Positions 1-6,027 of a stretch of DNA of 9,083 nt are shown here, one piece after another; the first letter of the stretch is position 1, and each line of letters begins with the position of its first letter. The notes under the pieces were generated by a model, which worked only from the letters and a program-made list of their open reading frames with translations, searched no databases and was not told the origin of the DNA. Source of the DNA: Fidelibacterota bacterium (GTDB lineage Bacteria > Fidelibacterota > Marinisomatia > Marinisomatales > TCS55); contig PAIR01000002.1 in the NCBI GenBank assembly GCA_002704905.1, positions 1 to 9,083 on the forward strand, written 5' to 3'. The position numbers and the translations under genes are program-made.

Positions 1-533
1 ATGCTGCTGTAATAGCAGGTGTAAGAAGCATAGAACATGGGACTTATCTCAGTGAAAAGACATTAAAGCTCATGAAAAAAATGGGCACTTTTTTAGTCCC
101 CACATTTAGTACAGTTGTCGACCTCACACAGCCAGGGGGAGACTATGATAATCCTGTTTTAATGATTCGAGGACAACATATGCTTCCTTCCTTGGAAAAT
201 ACTGTAAAAATGGCCTACAATATGGGAATAAAAATTGTAACTGGAGCGGATACCGGATATGGACCGAATAGCACAACTCGAGTAGGAATGGAAATAACAA
301 ATTTTGTGAGCTTAGGTATGGAGCCAATGGATGCAATTCGATCTGCAACGATTATCGGAGCAGAATTATTAGGAATTTCAGATAGGACAGGCACAATTAA
401 AGCTGGTAAGGAGGCAGATCTTGTCCTTGTCACTCAAAATCCCTTAATAGACATTCGAACAATCCAAGATGTTGTTTTCGTCATGAGCAATGGTCAAATT
501 GGGGTAAACCGACTTCCATTTGAAAAGGAATAA
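1..533 (+). CDS. Amidohydrolase (imidazolonepropionase/Xaa-Pro dipeptidase-like), 3' part; 5' end outside window
   Basis: The open frame enters from the left edge (first full codon at base 3) and gives 176 visible residues before TAA at 531-533. The visible start reads AAVIAGVRSIEHGTYL, the typical strand of metal-dependent amidohydrolases in which the His of EHG (codon 36-38) is a metal ligand. It is followed by LVPTF and by GADTGYG, whose Asp (codon 249-251) is the usual catalytic/metal Asp at the end of barrel strand 8. The tail has the family ending: SAT, GTIKAGKEADLV, NPL and VMSNG. The N-terminal HxH motif and any signal peptide lie outside, so location is unknown. Relatives hydrolyse Xaa-Pro or Xaa-Arg dipeptides, N-acyl amino acids or imidazolonepropionate; the substrate cannot be fixed here. 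The ATG at 72 is internal, because the conserved motif lies upstream of it. Only 2 bp separate it from the M55 gene, implying one transcript. The family call is firm; the substrate is not. Confidence 0.9.
   Translation, partial: AAVIAGVRSIEHGTYLSEKTLKLMKKMGTFLVPTFSTVVDLTQPGGDYDNPVLMIRGQHMLPSLENTVKMAYNMGIKIVTGADTGYGPNSTTRVGMEITNFVSLGMEPMDAIRSATIIGAELLGISDRTGTIKAGKEADLVLVTQNPLIDIRTIQDVVFVMSNGQIGVNRLPFEKE
525..529 (+). promoter_or_regulatory. Shine-Dalgarno site of the M55 peptidase gene
   Basis: AAGGA lies within the last sense codons of the upstream amidohydrolase (gaa aag gaa taa), 6 nt before the ATG at 536. It supports that start and suggests translational coupling between the two genes. 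Confidence 0.7.
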
Positions 534-535
534 TC

Positions 536-1408
536 ATGATAAGATTTATTATTGGTATATTTTTATTACAATCACTTTGTCTTGCAAATAATCCTCTAAA
601 GATTTTTATCTCAGTGGATATGGAAGGCATAGGAGGCATAGGAACAGGAGCAATGACCCGTTCTAATGGTAAGGATTATAACTTGGGTCGAAAACTAATG
701 ACAGCAGAAGTGAATGCTGTTGTATCAGCTATTATTAATTATAATAATGATGCTGAAATATTGGTAAATGATTCTCATGGAGATATGCAAAATCTAAATC
801 ATCAAGATTTAGATCCAAGGGTAGTTTATATACAAGGAAATAAAAAGCCCTTTGGTATGGTTCAAGGATTGGATAACAGTTTTGATGCAGCAATTTTTTT
901 AGGTTATCACGCTAGAGCAGGTACAGCAAGGGGATTCTTAGCGCATACAGGCTCTGGTGCTGTCAAGGGATTGTGGTTAAATGGAGTTGAGGTTGGTGAA
1001 GGCGGGTTGAATGCATTTTATGCAGGAGAAATGGGTGTTCCAGTCATTTTAGCTTCTGGAGATGACGTATTTACAGACCAATTTGGAAAACTTGTAAAGT
1101 GTGAATTGGTAACAACTAAGAGCGCTGTAACTGCTCAAGTAGCAAAATTAAAGCATGGTACAATAGTTTCATTGGAATTATCAGATGCCACAGTCCGTGC
1201 AATTAAAAAAATAAAAAATAGAAAACCAATAAAACTAACAAATCCAGTTGAAATAAAATTGCAATTTTCAACCCCTGCGCATGCAGAAATATTACAAGCC
1301 ATACCTAAGATGGAATGGCTTGATGGTTACACCGTAAAATATGATGCAATAAATATGGTTGAAGCATATGCACTTATTCGACTCATGTATAAATATGTAA
1401 AACCCTAA
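536..1408 (+). CDS. Exported M55-family D-aminopeptidase (DppA-like)
   Basis: This 290-residue zinc aminopeptidase resembles Bacillus DppA, which removes N-terminal D-amino acids such as D-Ala from short peptides as a self-compartmentalising ring. Family residues are visible in order: D28 and E30 in SVDMEG, H81 in VNDSH, H125 in GYHARAG, H137 in FLAHT (equivalent of the nucleophilic His) and E155 in VGEGGLNA. Their spacing matches DppA (D8, E10, H60, H104, H115, E133) to within one residue per interval, so the enzyme looks intact. Unlike DppA it begins with a short hydrophobic leader (about residues 3-17, ending LCLA-NN) with a plausible signal peptidase I site after A17; C15 lacks a proper lipobox. 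Export to the periplasm is therefore inferred. The start is supported by a Shine-Dalgarno site and by the leader. The gene is 2 bp after an amidohydrolase and 6 bp before an amino acid permease, consistent with peptide or D-amino-acid scavenging. The physiological substrate is not known. Confidence 0.93.
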   Translation: MIRFIIGIFLLQSLCLANNPLKIFISVDMEGIGGIGTGAMTRSNGKDYNLGRKLMTAEVNAVVSAIINYNNDAEILVNDSHGDMQNLNHQDLDPRVVYIQGNKKPFGMVQGLDNSFDAAIFLGYHARAGTARGFLAHTGSGAVKGLWLNGVEVGEGGLNAFYAGEMGVPVILASGDDVFTDQFGKLVKCELVTTKSAVTAQVAKLKHGTIVSLELSDATVRAIKKIKNRKPIKLTNPVEIKLQFSTPAHAEILQAIPKMEWLDGYTVKYDAINMVEAYALIRLMYKYVKP

Positions 1409-1412
1409 GGAG
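1407..1412 (+). promoter_or_regulatory. Shine-Dalgarno site of the permease gene, overlapping the preceding stop codon
   Basis: AAGGAG shares its first two bases with the TAA stop of the M55 gene and sits only 2 nt before the ATG at 1415, closer than usual. The permease frame has no other ATG, GTG or TTG codon before its first membrane segment, and the upstream in-frame stop is 1406-1408, so the start is fixed despite the short spacing. Confidence 0.6.
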
Positions 1413-1414
1413 AA

Positions 1415-2731
1415 ATGACGAAACTTAAAAAAACTCTAGGGCTTTTTGATGGCATTGCACTATTAGTTGGGATCACTATTGGTGCAGGGATTTTTAAAAC
1501 CCCACAGTTAGTTGCTAGGTATATAGATTCCTTTTCGATCATTATAATTTTGTGGATCGGTGTAGCTGTCTTTGTCTATGTAGGCGCTTTAATTTATGCT
1601 GAGTTGGGTTGTCGTTTTCCTCGTACAGGTGGTGAGTATATTTATATGGAAAAAGCATTCGGACCTTTTTTTGGGTTTTTATTTGGTTGGGCCCAACTTT
1701 TTATAATACGAACCAGCCCTACTGCAGCTCTAAGTTTATTATCTGCTGACTATTTAGGATACTTCTTTCCTATTGATCAATTCCAAAAAATAATTATAGC
1801 TACATTAATTATAATTATTTTTGGCTTTATAAATACTTTAGGTGTTAATCGAGGAAGCGCATATAATAAATTTTCATCATCAGTTAAAATTACAGGTTTA
1901 ATGTTTTTTTGTATAATTGGATTAATTTTGATCAAAGGAGATTTCTCAAAGTTATCTGAATCAGTTTCTGCAACAGCAACTTTAGGGCCTACAGGTAATA
2001 TTATTGCTGCAATAATGATGATAGTGTTCTCTTTTTTAGGCTGGGACAGGGTTGGGTATGTTGCCGGAGAAATGAAAAATCCAGAAAAAGTTATTCCTAA
2101 ATCTATGTTTTATGGAATGCTAATAGTTACAGTCCTCTATTTAGGATCAAATATTTTATATCATTCGGTTATAGGATTAGAAGGAATGCGCTTAAGCTCA
2201 ATCGTTGCATCTGATACAGCCATATCTTTATTTGGCAGCATTGGTGCGAGCCTTATTTCAATCATGGTAATAATTTCTGCCACAGGAAGTGTAAACGGTA
2301 CCATGATGGCAACGACAAGAGTGTATTATGCAATGGCAAAAGATGGATTAATATTTAAATGGTTTGATTTTATTCATCCAAGATTTCAAACACCTACTCA
2401 TGCTATTATTGCACATTGCTCTTGGAGTATCATTTTAATTTTAATACGACAAAACTTTGAGACACTAGTTGCAGGAATGGTATTTGCAATCTTGATCTTT
2501 TATGGATTTACCACCGTAGCATTGTTCAAATTTAGAAAAGAAAATATTGGTAATAATGATGGATACACATTACCGTATTTCCCCATACTACCCACTTTAT
2601 ATTTATTGGGTATAGTAGTTTTAGTACTACTTCGATTATTTTACGAACCATGGAAATCAGCTCAGGACCTTATTTTTGTTTTATCGGGAATTCCAGTATA
2701 TTTTCTTTTTTTCAAAAATAATAATAATTGA
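1415..2731 (+). CDS. APC-superfamily amino acid permease
   Basis: This 438-residue inner-membrane protein has about 12 hydrophobic segments by eye (roughly 11-30, 40-63, 85-110, 125-145, 155-173, 195-217, 232-252, 270-292, 328-345, 350-372, 390-408, 417-434). The first contains IGAGIF (22-27), the unwound substrate-binding motif of APC transporters. Segment 6 has FSFLGWDRVGYVAGEMKNP (205-223), like the LAT-type FxxxGW...EVKNP signature, and RVYYAMAKDG (302-311) matches the conserved loop after segment 8. Length and topology are normal for bacterial LAT/YfnA-like permeases, which take up amino acids by proton symport or exchange. Specificity cannot be read from the sequence; lying 6 bp after a D-aminopeptidase suggests it imports the released amino acids. 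It shares the reading frame of the M55 gene, with only the stop and two codons between them. The protein ends in four Asn encoded by (AAT)4, then TGA. Confidence 0.93.
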   Translation: MTKLKKTLGLFDGIALLVGITIGAGIFKTPQLVARYIDSFSIIIILWIGVAVFVYVGALIYAELGCRFPRTGGEYIYMEKAFGPFFGFLFGWAQLFIIRTSPTAALSLLSADYLGYFFPIDQFQKIIIATLIIIIFGFINTLGVNRGSAYNKFSSSVKITGLMFFCIIGLILIKGDFSKLSESVSATATLGPTGNIIAAIMMIVFSFLGWDRVGYVAGEMKNPEKVIPKSMFYGMLIVTVLYLGSNILYHSVIGLEGMRLSSIVASDTAISLFGSIGASLISIMVIISATGSVNGTMMATTRVYYAMAKDGLIFKWFDFIHPRFQTPTHAIIAHCSWSIILILIRQNFETLVAGMVFAILIFYGFTTVALFKFRKENIGNNDGYTLPYFPILPTLYLLGIVVLVLLRLFYEPWKSAQDLIFVLSGIPVYFLFFKNNNN

Positions 2732-2755
2732 TAAAATATCTTTAGACCTAAATAG

Positions 2756-2760
2756 AAGGA
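2756..2760 (+). promoter_or_regulatory. Shine-Dalgarno site of the TolB-amidohydrolase gene
   Basis: AAGGA (within AAGGAAG, 2756-2762) lies 6 nt before the ATG at 2767 in a 35-bp gap. It supports the start that places a hydrophobic leader at the N terminus. No terminator hairpin is seen in this gap. Confidence 0.7.
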
Positions 2761-2766
2761 AGTGCT

Positions 2767-5700
2767 ATGAAATATATAATTATTTTGAACCTAATTACAG
2801 GGTTGCTATTTAGTAGAGAGAAACCAGATAGCTTAGGTAATGAGCTTCCCTTAGTTCCAACTAGAACAATCTCATTTAATACAACCGAGGGGACTTGGAT
2901 GTCTCTTGATGTCTCACCAGATGGTAAGTCAATTATTTTTGATTTAGTTGGTGATCTATATTCAATCCCATTTCGTGGAGGTGAGGCAAAACGAATTACT
3001 TCGGGAATAGCTTTTGATTCACAGCCCGTTTTTTCACCTAATGGGGAAATGATATCATTTATTAGTGATAGAGGTGGGTCTGAGAATTTATGGGTTGCAG
3101 ATCTTGATGGTAATAATCCAAAGCAGCTAACTAAATCAAATAATGGTCAATTTGCATCTCCTATATTTTCTAATGATGGAAATTATGTTTATGTATCTCA
3201 AACTTCTTGGCCTGCACGAACTTTTGAAATTTGGATGTACCATATAAAAGGTGGCTCTGGTATTCAAATTACTAAGTCGAAGGCTACACCAACTACACCA
3301 GGTAATGCATGGAAGAATACCCTAGGTCCTGTACTTTCACCTGATTCCAAATTTTTATACTATGCAACTAAAAGAGGGGGCTTTAGTTACAATATGCGTT
3401 TTCCTGCATGGCAAATTGAAAGACGTGATATGGTCACAGGCAAAGAAGATATAATCACTCGTTCAGAAGGAAGTGGGATAAGGCCGATCATTTCTCCGGA
3501 TGGTAATTATTTAGTTTATGGTACTCGATATAAAACTGAAACCGGGTTAAGAATAAAAGATCTTAATAAAGGAACAGATACTTGGCTCATCTATCCAATA
3601 TTAAGAGATGATCAAGAGTCTCGTTCCACAAGAGATTTACTTCCCACTTATGATTTTACACCAAATGGAAATGAAGTTGTTTTTACAAAAGATGGAAAAT
3701 TCCATCGAATCAATGTGAAATCAAAAAAGGTAAAACGTATTGATTTTTCTGCCAAGGTAGATTTGGATATTGGACCTGAATTAACATTCCCTTATGAGAT
3801 TGAAGATGATCAAGTAATCTCAAGAATTATTATGGATCCAGTAATGTCTCCAAATGGTAAACAAATAGCATTCTCAACGTTGACTCATCTTTATATTGCT
3901 GATGCTCAAACTGGAGAACATAAACGCATAACTAAAAGTGATCAAGGTGAATTTTATCCTTCTTGGTCTCCAGATAGCAGGTCACTAGTTTATGTTACTT
4001 GGGAAGCAAGTGGTGGCCATATTTGGAAGATAAAAGCGGATGGTAGAAGTTCACCTAAAAAGCTAACCAAGACTACTGCATTTTATTCAAATCCTATATT
4101 TACCCCTGATGGAAAGACAATTATTGCACTTCGTGGATCAGCTATTGATCGATTGAGAACACAAGCTGAATTTGGTGGACCAACGGTGCCAATGGACTTG
4201 GTTTCATTAAGTGCAAATGGTGGAAAACTTACTCTGATTATGCCATCACGAGGATTAGGGAAACCTTTTTTTACAGATGATCCCAATAGGATTTATTTGA
4301 ATGGATACAGCCTTACTTCTTTAGGAAGAGGAAATGGTGTGATTTCTGTACGATTAGATGGTAGTGATCGCCGTGAGCATCTTGTGGTAAAAGGCAAAGG
4401 GTTTTATGGTAGTAGTAAGCCTGTTAATGCACGTGATATTCGTTTTAATCCTGATCGTACAATGGCTTTAGCAGGTGTAAACAATCAACTTTATATATTG
4501 CCAATACCAAAAGTTGGTGGTAGTGCACCGACTGTTGATGTTAATAGTCCTACTATACCAGTAAAGAAATTGACGGATGTTGGAGCAGACTATTTTGATT
4601 GGGCAGATAATGGAAATACCATTACGTGGTCAATTGGTTCAACTTTTTATAGGTTACCTATTGATTCTATTTCTTTTGAATCAAACAAAGACGATTCCAC
4701 AAATACAGATCCCCTTTCAAGCAAGGCAATTATAACTAAAATTACTGTTATAACAGAATTTGCTAAACCAAAAGGGATAGTGGCGTTGAAAGGTGCAAAA
4801 ATAATTACAATGGATGGTGATGAGGTAATAAGAAATGGAGTAATTATTGTTAAAGATAATCGTATTTACAAAGTGGGCGATACTCGATCTGTAAAGATTC
4901 CAAAAGATGCGACAGTGATCAATGTTAATGGGAAAACAATTATTCCTGGATTTGTTGAAACTCATGCTCATTATTTTGGAATCAAGAAAGGTCTATTAGA
5001 TCGTCAAAATTGGACCTTCATAGCGAATGTGGCATGGGGAGTTACAACTGGTTTGGATGTTCAAACATCTACAAATGATCCTTTTGCCTATCAAGATCTT
5101 GTAGATGCGGGTCAAATGATCGGGCCAAGAGCTTTTTCTACTGGACCAGGGATTTTTTCGCAAAACAATTTTCAAAGTAAAGAAGAAGCTGTTGGTTTAA
5201 TGAAGCGATATCGTGATCATTATCGTACTAGGAATTTAAAATCATATATAGCAGGAAATAGAAAACAACGAAACTACATTGTCCAAGCTGCACATGAGTT
5301 GGGAATGATGCCGACAACTGAAGGTGCACTTGATTTAAAACTAGATCTTACTCATGCGATCGATGCTTTTCATGGTAATGAACATAATTTTCCTATTACA
5401 CCCTTATATAAAGATGTAGTAGAATTAGTTGCCCAATCAGGAATGACCTATACCCCTACTTTACTAGTTACATACGGCGGCCCGTGGGCTGAGAATTATT
5501 ATTATTCAACTGAAGAAGTGCATGATGATCCAAAAGTAAAAAGATTTGTTCCAGATAATATTATTCAATCAAAAACTCGTAGAGTCCCATGGTTTAGAAA
5601 AGATGAATATGCTTTTTCTGAAATAGCAGCTGATGCTGCAAAAATTATTAAGGCTGGTGGTTTAGTAGGTGTGGGTGGCCATGGACAACTTAATGGTCTT

Positions 5701-6006
5701 GGTTATCATTGGGAACTATGGTCTTTACATAGTGGAGGAATGAGTGAAATGGAAGCCTTAAGAGCTGCTACAATTAATGGAGCGAAAATAATTGGTGTAG
5801 GAGATGATATTGGTTCCATTGAAGAGGGGAAATTAGCTGACCTAGTTATATTAGACAGGAATCCTCTTGTTAATATTCGAAATACGAATTCTATTCGCTA
5901 TGTGATGAAAAATGGAGAGCTTTTCGATGGAGATTCTATGGATCAAATTTGGCCCATTGAAACGAAGTTGCCTCCCTTGTGGTGGTGGACAGACGGCCCT
6001 AAGTAA
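2767..6006 (+). CDS. Exported TolB-type beta-propeller/amidohydrolase fusion protein
   Basis: This is a 1079-residue protein. A hydrophobic leader (about 3-16) suggests export, though the cleavage site is not obvious. Residues about 40-640 carry repeated TolB/PD40-like SPDG turns: near 50, 90, 135, 191, 243, 298, 361, 401, 446, 504, 561 and 613, about twelve blades, enough for two propellers. Residues about 665-1055 are an amidohydrolase: THAH (732-735) in IIPGFVETHAH, K825, H843, the stretch H863 to H873, GGHGQ (970-974), H981, then AAT, GSIEEGKLADLV and VMKNG. The usual strand-8 Asp is replaced by the GGHGQ signature; from family knowledge this is normal for this propeller-fused subfamily rather than decay. 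The C terminus is Trp-rich (LWWWTD). Such proteins are annotated as amidohydrolases or Tol-Pal-like hydrolases; the substrate is unknown, with small peptides or N-acyl/cyclic amides as guesses. Probably in one operon with the upstream genes. Confidence 0.92.
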   Translation: MKYIIILNLITGLLFSREKPDSLGNELPLVPTRTISFNTTEGTWMSLDVSPDGKSIIFDLVGDLYSIPFRGGEAKRITSGIAFDSQPVFSPNGEMISFISDRGGSENLWVADLDGNNPKQLTKSNNGQFASPIFSNDGNYVYVSQTSWPARTFEIWMYHIKGGSGIQITKSKATPTTPGNAWKNTLGPVLSPDSKFLYYATKRGGFSYNMRFPAWQIERRDMVTGKEDIITRSEGSGIRPIISPDGNYLVYGTRYKTETGLRIKDLNKGTDTWLIYPILRDDQESRSTRDLLPTYDFTPNGNEVVFTKDGKFHRINVKSKKVKRIDFSAKVDLDIGPELTFPYEIEDDQVISRIIMDPVMSPNGKQIAFSTLTHLYIADAQTGEHKRITKSDQGEFYPSWSPDSRSLVYVTWEASGGHIWKIKADGRSSPKKLTKTTAFYSNPIFTPDGKTIIALRGSAIDRLRTQAEFGGPTVPMDLVSLSANGGKLTLIMPSRGLGKPFFTDDPNRIYLNGYSLTSLGRGNGVISVRLDGSDRREHLVVKGKGFYGSSKPVNARDIRFNPDRTMALAGVNNQLYILPIPKVGGSAPTVDVNSPTIPVKKLTDVGADYFDWADNGNTITWSIGSTFYRLPIDSISFESNKDDSTNTDPLSSKAIITKITVITEFAKPKGIVALKGAKIITMDGDEVIRNGVIIVKDNRIYKVGDTRSVKIPKDATVINVNGKTIIPGFVETHAHYFGIKKGLLDRQNWTFIANVAWGVTTGLDVQTSTNDPFAYQDLVDAGQMIGPRAFSTGPGIFSQNNFQSKEEAVGLMKRYRDHYRTRNLKSYIAGNRKQRNYIVQAAHELGMMPTTEGALDLKLDLTHAIDAFHGNEHNFPITPLYKDVVELVAQSGMTYTPTLLVTYGGPWAENYYYSTEEVHDDPKVKRFVPDNIIQSKTRRVPWFRKDEYAFSEIAADAAKIIKAGGLVGVGGHGQLNGLGYHWELWSLHSGGMSEMEALRAATINGAKIIGVGDDIGSIEEGKLADLVILDRNPLVNIRNTNSIRYVMKNGELFDGDSMDQIWPIETKLPPLWWWTDGPK

Positions 6007-6027
6007 CCCTAAATCCTTATTAATAAA

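Noticed and set aside
621..640. Short direct repeat GGCATAGGAGGCATAGGA
   Set aside because: It encodes GIGGIG in the conserved loop after the catalytic DME of the M55 enzyme; no sign of a slipped or expanded repeat.
1406..1417. In-frame stop then GGA GAA ATG between M55 gene and permease, possible readthrough fusion
   Set aside because: A clear ribosome site overlaps the stop, and both products are full length for their families, so separate translation explains it.
2717..2728. (AAT)4 microsatellite at the end of the permease
   Set aside because: It encodes four terminal Asn in an AT-rich genome; too short and too close to the stop to argue for phase variation.
2741..2752. Short inverted repeat TTTAG-AC-CTAAA between permease and fusion gene
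   Set aside because: The stem is 5 bp with a 2-base loop, AT-rich and without a T run, so neither a terminator nor a convincing operator.
4430..4435. Another CACGTG palindrome in the propeller gene
   Set aside because: The flanks do not match parS arms; chance occurrence in coding DNA.
4717..4971. 84-codon open frame on the minus strand, and similar minus-strand frames at 124-348, 215-433, 4083-4286 and 8213-8461
   Set aside because: All lie opposite strongly conserved coding sequence and give compositions without recognisable motifs; they are antisense shadows.
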